From assembly GCF_000812865.1 (NCBI RefSeq), contig NZ_JSYL01000004.1, forward strand, positions 1 to 64,000: a stretch of DNA of 64,000 nt, in the 5' to 3' direction. This DNA comes from Kaistella jeonii (GTDB lineage Bacteria > Bacteroidota > Bacteroidia > Flavobacteriales > Weeksellaceae). Under the pieces are notes generated by a model. The model worked only from the letters and a program-made list of their open reading frames with translations, ran no database searches and had not been told where the DNA came from. The position numbers and the translations under genes are program-made. Shown here piece by piece: positions 42,317 through 50,599 of the stretch (position 1 is the first letter of the stretch; each line of letters opens with the position of its first letter).

Positions 42317-43504
42317 TTAAACAAAGTCATAAATTCCGTTTTTCCAGCCGAGGATTTTTGAGGAGTCTGCATTAAGCCAGTTTTTCAAAACGGTTGCATA
42401 GACTTTCCGGAAATCTTCGGTGTAAATTAAATCGCCATCGTTGAGTTTTTCCAGATCGGGCAATTGATTAAGAATTCCCTTCTTTTTTAAGCCACCGGAA
42501 ACAAAAAACATTTGATTCGCCGTTCCGTGGTCTGTTCCTTTGCTTGCATTTTGAGAAACCCGTCTTCCGAATTCGGAAAAAGTCATCAACAAAGTATCTT
42601 TGTATCTTCCGGAGGATTTTAGATCTTCCACAAAAGCTTTCACCGCGTCATTAATTTCGGTAAAAAGTTGCGCCTGTCTTTGATTTTGATTCACATGCGT
42701 ATCAAAACTTCCCACTGAAAGATAATAAACTTTCGTATTGATATCTGAATTAATAAGCGAGGCAATATTTTTAAAATCCTTTCCCAGCGCGGTATTTGGA
42801 TAAACTGCAGTGCTCGCTTTTGCTTTGCTTTTCTCGAAAATATAACCCGCATTATTAATGGTTGAACCCATCGTTTGATACAAATATTCTACGGTTTCAT
42901 CTTCGTGATGATGGTTTTCATAGAGCGATTTAAAATATTTTTCCTGCGAAGTCTGATTCAGTCTTTTAGGATCTTTGAAGGCAAAAGCTTTCTTCTCTTT
43001 CCCCTTTAAAGCCAAACTCAACATATCATCAATTTCCAGCGCTTGAGTTGGATGATCGCAGTTATAGCAGGCTTCATCTAAATATCTTCCGACCCAACCT
43101 GTATATAAAAACTCATCGCTTTTACTCGCAGACTGCCAAATATCCATGCTTCGGAAATGCGATTTGTCGGGATTTGGATATCCCACATTATTTAAAACCG
43201 CCAATTCTCCATTATCAAAGAGTTCTTTAAAATAACTCAAACTAGGATTGATCCCTGCTTCATCGGCTAATTTTAAAGCATCTTTGATGGAAATCATTTC
43301 TCTCTCCCGAAAATAAATATCATTTCGAGTCGGAATAATCGTGTTGAGTCCATCGTTTCCACCACTGAGTTGGAGAACTACCAAAATTCTGTTTTCTTTA
43401 TCTAATGCTTCGGGGAAAGTCATCGATTTAAGGAAATTTGGAACCATCAACGAAGCAGTTGCTAAAGAAGATATCGTTAGAAATTCACGTCTTTTGATTA
43501 ACAT
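42317..43504 (-). CDS. DUF1501 domain protein
   Basis: The 395-residue protein starts with an export signal (MLIKRREFLTISSLATASLM, with a KRRxFL twin-arginine-like motif) and then shows LVVLQLSGGNDGLNTIIPTR, the alkaline-phosphatase-fold opening of DUF1501. DTHVNQNQRQAQLFTEI, TLLMTFSEFGRRVSQNAS and GTDHGTANQMFFVSGG complete the metal-site pattern of that superfamily. It is probably periplasmic. It is nearly always paired with a DUF1800 gene, as here (38 nt downstream of it). The substrate is unknown; a sulfatase/phosphatase-like fold is established for the superfamily only. Confidence 0.9.
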   Translation of the reverse strand: MLIKRREFLTISSLATASLMVPNFLKSMTFPEALDKENRILVVLQLSGGNDGLNTIIPTRNDIYFREREMISIKDALKLADEAGINPSLSYFKELFDNGELAVLNNVGYPNPDKSHFRSMDIWQSASKSDEFLYTGWVGRYLDEACYNCDHPTQALEIDDMLSLALKGKEKKAFAFKDPKRLNQTSQEKYFKSLYENHHHEDETVEYLYQTMGSTINNAGYIFEKSKAKASTAVYPNTALGKDFKNIASLINSDINTKVYYLSVGSFDTHVNQNQRQAQLFTEINDAVKAFVEDLKSSGRYKDTLLMTFSEFGRRVSQNASKGTDHGTANQMFFVSGGLKKKGILNQLPDLEKLNDGDLIYTEDFRKVYATVLKNWLNADSSKILGWKNGIYDFV

Positions 43505-43542
43505 ATTTTTAAAATTAGCAGTGAGTAATTAGTGAGGAGCAA

Positions 43543-44919
43543 TTAACAAAGTTGAAATTCCGGCGTTGACATCGTGTTGACGATTCTTTGTTTGACCGAC
43601 GATTCTGAGAATTGCTGTACCGTTTTTTCATCAAGGGAGGATTTATTTTGAAGCAGATAATCACTTATATTTTTATTTTTAAAAGCTTCTTCAACCAAAT
43701 TCCAGTCGATGGTAATCGTTGGATTTTTAAAACTGGCGTACGTATTTTGAGAATTTTTCAATCCCATTTCAATATCATCATCTGATTTTGGTTTCAATTC
43801 CAAAGGTCTTAAACCGGACCAGATCTGTGGAATTTGCAAACGCAACATCAAAGTGGAACTGTCGATCCAGGAATTTCCTGAAGGCCAACCAGCCACATTT
43901 GGCGGATAAAGCAGCATTTGTCCAAGTAACTTTTGATAAACAATTAAGTTTTCAGGTTTCGCAATTTCCATGGGTAGAATACGCATTATTCCCGCCATCA
44001 GTTCTACAGGAGATTTTATTTTAGCTCCAATATTTTCTTCGCTATAAAACCATTTCGCAGTGAAAATCTCCGTCATTAATTTTTTAATATCGTATTTCGA
44101 CTCATAAAACTGATCGCTCAAATGCTCAATAATACTTGGATTTGCTTTTTCATTCACAAAGAATCTGTAAATTTTTGTGACGATGAATTTTGAAGTTGCT
44201 TTCTGATCTAAAATTATATTTAGAATATCATTTCCATCAAAATTACCTGTTTTACCAAGGAAAGTTTTGGTACCAAAATCATGTTGTTTTGGTCTTTCAA
44301 AAAAACTTCCATCGGCTTGAAAACTCCAGCCTGTAAAAGCTCGAGCACCTTCTTTGATATCTTTTTCGGTGTAATTTCTACGTCCCAAAGTAAAAAGTTC
44401 CATGACTTCGCGCGCAAAATTTTCGTTAGGATGGTCTTTTTTATTCTGTTGATTATTGAGGAACTGCAACATCGAAGGACTTTGCGAAACCGCCTTTAAT
44501 AAATCTCCAAAATTACCCAGTGATTTTTCGCGAATGGTATTTAAAAGTTGCAAATTAAATTTAGAACTTACGACTCTGGTGGCGAAATGACCATTCCAGA
44601 AAAAAGCCATCTTTTCCCGCAGCTGATCTTCGGACTGAACCATGAAGTTTAGAAATTTGAGATTGATCTCAATATTTTCTCTACGGTTTCTTTTCTGGAT
44701 TTCTTTCTTGCCATCTGCATCTAATTTTGAAACTTTCTGATAGTCTAGATTCTCCGGAACTTCTTTTAATGCAAGAGGTTGAAAAGTATAGGTCGCCGAT
44801 AATTTCTTCCAGATATCGGTGAGAGGAAGCTGTTCTAAATCTTTGGTTTGAGAAAGGTTAAAACCAAAACCTGCGCGTAAAAGCAGGTGTTTATTTTTCT
44901 GAAGTTGGGAAACGCTCAT
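43543..44919 (-). CDS. DUF1800 domain protein
   Basis: The 458-residue protein shows the DUF1800 pattern: HLLLRAGFGFNLSQTKDL, REKMAFFWNGHFATRV, FAREVMELFTLGRRNYTEKD, GARAFTGWSFQ, NVAGWPSGNSWID. No clear signal peptide is present, in contrast to its partner DUF1501 protein. The family is of unknown function and typically co-occurs with DUF1501, possibly in exopolysaccharide or cofactor handling. It is upstream in the same minus-strand pair. Confidence 0.9.
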   Translation of the reverse strand: MSVSQLQKNKHLLLRAGFGFNLSQTKDLEQLPLTDIWKKLSATYTFQPLALKEVPENLDYQKVSKLDADGKKEIQKRNRRENIEINLKFLNFMVQSEDQLREKMAFFWNGHFATRVVSSKFNLQLLNTIREKSLGNFGDLLKAVSQSPSMLQFLNNQQNKKDHPNENFAREVMELFTLGRRNYTEKDIKEGARAFTGWSFQADGSFFERPKQHDFGTKTFLGKTGNFDGNDILNIILDQKATSKFIVTKIYRFFVNEKANPSIIEHLSDQFYESKYDIKKLMTEIFTAKWFYSEENIGAKIKSPVELMAGIMRILPMEIAKPENLIVYQKLLGQMLLYPPNVAGWPSGNSWIDSSTLMLRLQIPQIWSGLRPLELKPKSDDDIEMGLKNSQNTYASFKNPTITIDWNLVEEAFKNKNISDYLLQNKSSLDEKTVQQFSESSVKQRIVNTMSTPEFQLC

Positions 44920-45031
44920 GGAGATATTTGCACCTTTGATGTAAAGATTTGCAAATGGTTAAAATGAGGAGGGAGTTTTGTTTGAGTTTATATTTCCCGA
45001 GATTACGCGGATTGCGTAGATTTTTTAGGTT

Positions 45032-45081
45032 TTGGCTAAAGCCAATGCGATCAACTTAATGAAAAAACGAGCTAAAGCCCG
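45032..45081. repeat. REP-like palindrome pair (GGCTAAAGCC / GAGCTAAAGCCC)
   Basis: TTGGCTAAAGCCAA (45032-45045) and CGAGCTAAAGCCCG (45068-45081) are two short palindromes around the same CTAAAG centre, 22 nt apart, in the spacer 44920-45206, which holds no gene. The second is followed by TTCCTATTGA. I recall this arrangement as a common intergenic element in flavobacteria. Confidence 0.6.
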
Positions 45082-45206
45082 TTCCTATTGATATTTTAAT
45101 TCTTTTGGAAATTTAATTTTTATATTTTTAAAATATTAATCTGGGGAATCTTTAGAGTTTGAGAAACACGTTTCTCTTTGTAGATTCTGAGGATGCTGAC
45201 TATTCT

Positions 45207-46196
45207 TTATAATTCCCTTACTGAAGCGTCCCGAAACTCTTTTAATAAATTTTCAAAGACTTTCTCGACGGGCAATATTTCGTGAATTAAAGCGGAAACC
45301 TGCCCGATCTCGAGCTCGCCTTCTTCCAGATCGCCTTCGAACATTCCGCGTTTTGCTCTGGCTCTTCCGAGGGTTTCTTTTAAAACTTCGGCATCTCTGC
45401 CTTGATCGTACAGTTTTTCCAGATCGTGGAAGAATTTATTTTTCACCATACGAACGGGTGCTAATTCTTTCAACGTTAAATGCGTGTCGCCTTCATTGAG
45501 ACTGATGAGTTTATTTTTCCAGTTCTCGTGCGAGCTTGCTTCGCCCGTTGCGGCAAAGCGGGAACCGATCTGAACGCCGTCTGCACCAAGAATCATGGCA
45601 GCTTTCATCTGCGAACCTAAAGCGATTCCACCAGCGGCGATCAAAGGTTTTGAGATATGTTGTTTTACATTTGGAATTAAACAAAAAGTGGTCGTTTCAT
45701 CGCGTCCGTTATGACCGCCAGCTTCAAAACCTTCGGCGACAATGGCATCAACTCCGGCATCTTCACATTTCATGGCAAATTTGGTAGAAGAAACGACGTG
45801 AGCGACTTTTATTCCTCCCTTTTGTAGAGTTTCGGTGTAGGCTTTAGGACTTCCTGCAGAAGTGAAAACAATTTTCACTTTTTCTTCGAGAATAATATTG
45901 ATGATCTCTTCTAAGTTTGGATAAAGCAAAGCGATATTTACGCCGAAAGGTTTATCGGTGGCGGCTTTGCATTTCTGTATATTTTCCCGCAAAACATCAG
46001 GATACATACTTGCAGAACCGATCAAACCTAAACCACCGTTATTGGACACGGCAGAAGCTAATCGCCACCCGGAATGCCAGATCATTCCACCCTGTATGAT
46101 GGGATATTTGATCTGAAATAATTGCGTGATCCTGTTCTGGTTCTCATTCATCTCCTTTAATTTTTTCGCAGCGCCGAAATCTATAAAATTACTCAT
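45207..46196 (-). CDS. Nitronate monooxygenase / NAD(P)H-dependent flavin oxidoreductase
   Basis: The 329-residue FMN-binding TIM barrel of the 2-nitropropane dioxygenase family shows KYPIIQGGMIWHSGWRLASA, NGGLGLIGSASMY, FGVNIALLYP, EGFEAGGHNGRDET, PLIAAGGIALGSQMKAAMIL and GADGVQIGSRFAATGE. It is cytoplasmic. The family oxidises alkyl nitronates to carbonyl compounds and nitrite; related enzymes include FabK. A Met at residue 15 (MNENQNRI) is an alternative start nearer the usual N-terminus. It follows the 113-residue gene on the same strand after 114 nt. Confidence 0.88.
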   Translation of the reverse strand: MSNFIDFGAAKKLKEMNENQNRITQLFQIKYPIIQGGMIWHSGWRLASAVSNNGGLGLIGSASMYPDVLRENIQKCKAATDKPFGVNIALLYPNLEEIINIILEEKVKIVFTSAGSPKAYTETLQKGGIKVAHVVSSTKFAMKCEDAGVDAIVAEGFEAGGHNGRDETTTFCLIPNVKQHISKPLIAAGGIALGSQMKAAMILGADGVQIGSRFAATGEASSHENWKNKLISLNEGDTHLTLKELAPVRMVKNKFFHDLEKLYDQGRDAEVLKETLGRARAKRGMFEGDLEEGELEIGQVSALIHEILPVEKVFENLLKEFRDASVREL

Positions 46197-46310
46197 GGGG
46201 TAAATTTAATTATTTCGAGGACAAAGAAAAAATGTTCCGGTGAAATTTTAGAATTAAAGGCAGTTTGCAACGAACATTCTGTGTAAAATTTTTTAGATCC
46301 TTAAGAAAAA

Positions 46311-46652
46311 TTATTCTTTAACAATTTTGTAATCACCGAATTTTCCGTTCCAGTTTTCACCATAAGTTGTGAATTCGATGTATAGAATTTGACCGTCAGT
46401 AACGTCAATTACATAACCTAAACCTTCTTTTAAACCTTTGATCTCGATATTTTCGCCGCCGCTAAATAAGGCGTTGATATCTTCAAAATTAAGTTCTTCT
46501 TCGGTATTTGTGTATTCAAAATTCACCGTCATTCCGACTTTAGTGATTTCTCTGTTTTTCACTTTCAAAAATGGTAGATGTGATTTCAAAGTAGGATATT
46601 TTTCGATTAAACCGTTTAAAAGCGTTGTTTCAAGATCGTTGATTTGTTCCAT
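46311..46652 (-). CDS. Conserved hypothetical protein (113 aa)
   Basis: A soluble alpha/beta protein without signal or membrane segment: MEQINDLETTLLNGLIEKYP, FEYTNTEEELNFEDINALFS, and a beta-rich end (GQILYIEFTTYGENWNGKFG). I do not recognise a family. It starts 35 nt after the stop of the ankyrin lipoprotein gene on the same strand, so the two are probably co-transcribed. Confidence 0.7.
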   Translation of the reverse strand: MEQINDLETTLLNGLIEKYPTLKSHLPFLKVKNREITKVGMTVNFEYTNTEEELNFEDINALFSGGENIEIKGLKEGLGYVIDVTDGQILYIEFTTYGENWNGKFGDYKIVKE

Positions 46653-46687
46653 TTTTTGGATGTATTTTTACTTTTGCAGATGTTATT

Positions 46688-48073
46688 TTAATTTCGAAGC
46701 AAATTTAAAGCTTGCTTATCGCCCGTTCTTTCTGCGGTTTCTTCGGCATAATTAAGGGCGGTTTTACCAAAAAAATCACGGCCTTCATTTTTAGCGCCTG
46801 AATCTAAAAGAAGCTTCACGATTTCGGGTAAATTATATTGAGCAGCTTTCATAAGCGGTGTGCCTTTATCATTATTTGCTTTGTTTACGTCTGCTCCATT
46901 TTTAATGAGCAGTTTAACAATATCATAACTTTTTTCAGACAATATCGCTTTCAAAAGCACGGTATCTCCGGTAGAATCTGTAATTGAGACATCGGCGCCA
47001 TTGTCGATCAGGAGCTGAACCATTTCCAAATTTACATCGAAAGCCGCAACACTGATCGGACTGACTCCGCCAAAACCTTCGCTTCTTCTGTTGATCAAAG
47101 CACCATTTTTCAGGAGGAAATTTACTTTATTTAAGCTTTTGCTGCTTACTGCTTCTATCAATGCATTTCTGCCATAACCATTTTTTATATTTACTTTCGC
47201 ACCTGCGTTAATTAGAAGTTTCAGAATTTCGGTATCATCCGCATCATTTCCTGAAGCATAACATAAAGCGGTATTTCCATTTTCATCTTCCTGGTTAATG
47301 TTGACCTTCTTCGCAATTATTTTTTTAACACTGATGAGATCATTTCGCTGCGCGGAAATCATTAATGGTGAAGTTTTATATTTAGAATTCACGATGCTTA
47401 CATCTGCGCCGGAATCGATGAGTAAATGAATTGTTTCCGGTTTTATGCTCTCTTCATCCATCGCCTCCAGCAAAACGGTTGTTCCCGTTTCAGAAGATCG
47501 CGTATTTAAATCAGCGCCCAACTGTATCATTTTCGCAGCTACTTCATTCCAACCGTAAGTTAAAGCCCACTGTAATGCCGATGTTCCACTTTCATCAAGT
47601 CCTGCGTTTTTAACATCCGCATTATTTTGCAGTAAAAATTTCGCCATCTCTTCACTTCGGTTTGCACAGGCTAAAAACAGGGCGGAATGTCCCGCAGCAT
47701 TTACAGCATTGATATCTGCTTTTTTACTTAAAAGAAGCTTTACCATTTTTATATTATGTTGAAAAGCAGCGTGCATCAGCAAAGTCCAGTCTTCATTTGA
47801 ACGATCAGAAGCACTTTTTTCTCTACCACCCCTAAAATATCCCGAAGTAATCCCATTTGCGTCTTCGCCACCTTCAAGCAATTTCCGAACAAGATTTATA
47901 TGATCCTTTTTAACTGCTTCTACTATTTCTTTTGAGGCTGTTTTTTTTGGAGAAAAAGATTTTGTTATTTCTTTTGCAGGTGCGAGTTTAAAGACTTCCT
48001 TTTTTTCGGAACAGGAAATAATGCTTAGAAGAGCGAGTCCAAAAATTAAAAATATTTTTACAGGATTTTTCAT
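46688..48073 (-). CDS. Ankyrin-repeat lipoprotein
   Basis: The start at 48073 gives 461 residues with a lipoprotein signal (MKNPVKIFLIFGLALLSIIS then Cys). An upstream ATG 39 nt earlier is in frame but not signal-like. After a Lys-rich linker come about a dozen ankyrin repeats (TLLMHAAFQHNIKMVKLLLS, SALFLACANRSEEMAKFLL, NALIEAVSSKSLNKVNFLL, TPLMKAAQYNLPEIVKLLL) reaching the C-terminus. It is a protein-binding solenoid in the periplasm or outer membrane; the partner is unknown. The next gene in the run is the 113-residue protein. Confidence 0.9.
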   Translation of the reverse strand: MKNPVKIFLIFGLALLSIISCSEKKEVFKLAPAKEITKSFSPKKTASKEIVEAVKKDHINLVRKLLEGGEDANGITSGYFRGGREKSASDRSNEDWTLLMHAAFQHNIKMVKLLLSKKADINAVNAAGHSALFLACANRSEEMAKFLLQNNADVKNAGLDESGTSALQWALTYGWNEVAAKMIQLGADLNTRSSETGTTVLLEAMDEESIKPETIHLLIDSGADVSIVNSKYKTSPLMISAQRNDLISVKKIIAKKVNINQEDENGNTALCYASGNDADDTEILKLLINAGAKVNIKNGYGRNALIEAVSSKSLNKVNFLLKNGALINRRSEGFGGVSPISVAAFDVNLEMVQLLIDNGADVSITDSTGDTVLLKAILSEKSYDIVKLLIKNGADVNKANNDKGTPLMKAAQYNLPEIVKLLLDSGAKNEGRDFFGKTALNYAEETAERTGDKQALNLLRN

Positions 48074-48153
48074 GATGACATTAATATAATGTTTGTCCAA
48101 GTTTAATTTCACAAAATCAGACCTAAAATAATGTAAGTTTTTCCCAATCTTTT

Positions 48154-48867
48154 TTATTCAAAATTAACCAGTTGGTCATTCGGCAAATCATATCCGTATA
48201 GTTTGTTTCCATTATCTTGGTCTAAATATAACCATTTCAAGGTATTTACTCGATGTTCAAAAACAATCGAGATCCCAACTACCGTATATTTTTTACCGTC
48301 TCTGGTTTGTTCTTCGATGGAATATTCTAATTGTTCTTTCTTTGAAACGGCATCTTTTATCATTACATTTTTGGTGTTTGCAATGTAATATTCCACGATC
48401 AAATACAGTTTATCTAAATAATCTTTACTGAAGCTTTCTTCACTTGACCAGTTGTATTTGAGTTTCTTTTGATAATTTTTTCGGAAGACAGAAACTTTAC
48501 CGTCTTTCAGCTTTTCAACAGAAATGACCCACTCCGCAAGTTCAGGAGTTTCGCCATCACCGGAAATGTAAATGGTATCTTTTTTCCAGGTGATTTCGAT
48601 GAGGTCACCTTTGAGCAAAGTTCGGTCTTCATTTTTATCATTGATAAAAGAGAAGTCTGACTGATCTTTTTTAGCGTTCAACAACATATAATCTCCATCA
48701 TCATTGTAGTCTACAAAATTCAAAGTATCCTTCTGTATGTTCAACTTTTCTTTTTTTTCGAGAATTACAACCGTTTTTAGTTTTTTTTCTGAGGAAACTG
48801 GTGTTTTTTCAGCCGGTTTTGCACAGGATAAAAAGATGGTAAGTAAAAAGAGTTGCAATATTCTCAA
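48154..48867 (-). CDS. Lipoprotein of unknown function (237 aa)
   Basis: It has a short lipoprotein signal (MRILQLFLLTIFLSC, Cys 15). The mature part is beta-rich (DTLNFVDYNDDGDYMLLNAK, LKGDLIEITWKKDTIYISGD, VVGISIVFEHRVNTLKWLYL). No family is recognised. The DYNDDGDYMLL segment could bind a metal. It is followed by the ankyrin gene 80 nt downstream on the same strand. Confidence 0.7.
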   Translation of the reverse strand: MRILQLFLLTIFLSCAKPAEKTPVSSEKKLKTVVILEKKEKLNIQKDTLNFVDYNDDGDYMLLNAKKDQSDFSFINDKNEDRTLLKGDLIEITWKKDTIYISGDGETPELAEWVISVEKLKDGKVSVFRKNYQKKLKYNWSSEESFSKDYLDKLYLIVEYYIANTKNVMIKDAVSKKEQLEYSIEEQTRDGKKYTVVGISIVFEHRVNTLKWLYLDQDNGNKLYGYDLPNDQLVNFE

Positions 48868-48972
48868 TATCGTGGTTTTTAATTTTGACGTGATGGTTAA
48901 AGGTTAAATATATAAAAAATTTGTTGCTTCAAAACTTTAATTTTTCCTTCTGAAAGAAACAATCTTTATATT

Positions 48973-49083
48973 ATAGCCCTGATTGAAGCGGCATCCTTTT
49001 TTGAGGAGGAACGACGAGAAAAAGATAGAGCGGAAAGCAGGTTAATATTTTTGGAGAAGCGGAAATCTTGTTGCTCCTAAAAG
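48973..49083 (+). repeat. Degenerate interspersed repeat, copy B
   Basis: The pattern ATAGCCCTGATTGAAGCGG, CATCCTTTTTT, GAGGAACGACGAGAAAAAG, ATAGAGCGGAAAGCAGG matches copy A at 42000-42075 in order and spacing. The CTTTTTT and AAAAAG blocks can pair. A second short palindrome (TTTTGGAG ... CTCCTAAAA) closes the element. It fills most of the 299-nt spacer 48868-49166, which has no gene. Confidence 0.6.
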
Positions 49084-49131
49084 AAAGTCTAATTATCTTA
49101 AGGATTGCTTTTTACCTCGCGATGAAGGGCA

Positions 49132-49161
49132 AAAAAAAATCTCTGCAAATTAGCAGAGATC
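49132..49161 (-). terminator. Terminator of the parvulin gene pair
   Basis: On the minus strand the 8-bp stem ATCTCTGC / GCAGAGAT (arms 49154-49161 and 49140-49147) with a 6-nt loop is followed by a run of T (complement of the A-run 49132-49140). The hairpin starts 5 nt past the stop of the surA-like gene. Confidence 0.88.
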
Positions 49162-49166
49162 TTCAT

Positions 49167-50540
49167 TTATTTCTTTTCGGTATTTTTTCGCCAGTCGGTT
49201 TTGAAAGTACAGTCTTTGTAGCGGTCATTGATGGAGATAAATATATTGGGTAGTTTTTCTTTGACCCATTTTTCTACCATTTCATTTTTCTTTTTGGTCA
49301 GTGCCATTTGCTTGATGCGGTCGTAATCGGTCGCAATGTCTAATTTATGTGCTGCAATAACATCATTAATTTTGATTAAAGTTACGATTTTGCGATCCTG
49401 TTGAACTTTGTCCTGAAAAACTTCGGTCATGTCTCCTTTGTTTAAACCTGCAATTTGATAGGCAATCGTGGGAGAAAGATTGAGTTTTTCTAGTTTGTCA
49501 CTTCCATCTTCTGACGTTAAAACGCCTGCATTGAATTTGCTTTTCTTATCGTCTGAAAATCTGAAAGCTGCGTCTTTAAAAGTCATCTTGCCATCGTGAA
49601 TTAAAGTTCTGATGCTGTCGAGTTCTTTTTTTGCAGTTGCAATTTCAGCCGCGTTTGGTTCGGCTTTTAAAAGAATATGTCTTGCGTCGTAGTTTTTACC
49701 GCTTTTTTTCACGAGTTGAATCAAGTGATATCCAAAGTCTGATTCTACAGGATCTGACATTTCGCCTTCCTGCAAATTAAGGGCTGCAGCTTCGAAGGGT
49801 TTTACCATTTTCCCTTTAGAAATCGCTTTGTACAATCCACCATTTGAAGCGGAGCCTGGATCTTCGGAATAAATTCTTGCCTGACTTTCGAAAGTTTCGC
49901 CGCCAAGAATTGCCTGTTTTATTTTGTTGAGTCGCGCGATAATTTCATCCTTGTGCGCATCCGTTAATTTCGGGAACATGGAGATCTGCGATAAGCTTAC
50001 TTCATCCTTTACTTCCGGAAGTTGAAATTGGTATGTCGTGAAGAAATCGGTCACTTCATTTGGAGTTACATCGGCTTTATCGGTGATTCTGCCATATTTC
50101 ATCTGTCCGTAATAATTATCGGAGTCAATTTTTTCGATGGCGTTTTTCATCTCAAACGAAGTACGGAATTTGTACGTTGTAAGCATTGTTTTCTCATCAG
50201 GAAACTGACCAAGAATCTGTGTATATTTTTGATTGGCGTTTTCTTTGAGCACCGCAGAACGGTTTTCAATCAGCGTATCTCTCTTAGCTTCATAGATCAA
50301 AAGCTTGTTACTGATGATCCCTTCTACAAACTCGCATTTATTGGCCACATTTGCACCCTGCTGTTTCGAATAATTCGCCTGATCCTCGATATCTGATTCC
50401 AGGATAATTTCGTTTCCTACTACAACTGCAATTCCATCGATCAAATCTCCTGATTTCAGCTGTGCATTCATTTTAACTCCAAAAAAAGCTAAAAGAAAAG
50501 TAAAAACTAAGGCAAATTTTATATTCTTATTCATATTCAT
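49167..50540 (-). CDS. SurA-like periplasmic parvulin (peptidyl-prolyl isomerase)
   Basis: The 457-residue protein has a signal peptide (KNIKFALVFTFLLAFFG) and a SurA N-domain (DGIAVVVGNEIILESDIE, CEFVEGIISNKLLIYEA). Two parvulin domains follow: FESQARIYSEDPGSASNGG with FGYHLIQLVKK, then ARHILLKAEPN with MTFKDAAFRFSDD. SurA helps outer-membrane beta-barrel proteins reach the membrane. It is 59 nt after a second parvulin gene on the same strand. A TAATTTTG box (50555-50562, minus strand) lies 14 nt before the ATG, so it has its own promoter as well. Confidence 0.9.
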   Translation of the reverse strand: MNMNKNIKFALVFTFLLAFFGVKMNAQLKSGDLIDGIAVVVGNEIILESDIEDQANYSKQQGANVANKCEFVEGIISNKLLIYEAKRDTLIENRSAVLKENANQKYTQILGQFPDEKTMLTTYKFRTSFEMKNAIEKIDSDNYYGQMKYGRITDKADVTPNEVTDFFTTYQFQLPEVKDEVSLSQISMFPKLTDAHKDEIIARLNKIKQAILGGETFESQARIYSEDPGSASNGGLYKAISKGKMVKPFEAAALNLQEGEMSDPVESDFGYHLIQLVKKSGKNYDARHILLKAEPNAAEIATAKKELDSIRTLIHDGKMTFKDAAFRFSDDKKSKFNAGVLTSEDGSDKLEKLNLSPTIAYQIAGLNKGDMTEVFQDKVQQDRKIVTLIKINDVIAAHKLDIATDYDRIKQMALTKKKNEMVEKWVKEKLPNIFISINDRYKDCTFKTDWRKNTEKK

Positions 50541-50599
50541 TTTTTAACGATTTGCAAAATTATCATTCTCAGTGATATAACATGCATTATTTATTATAA

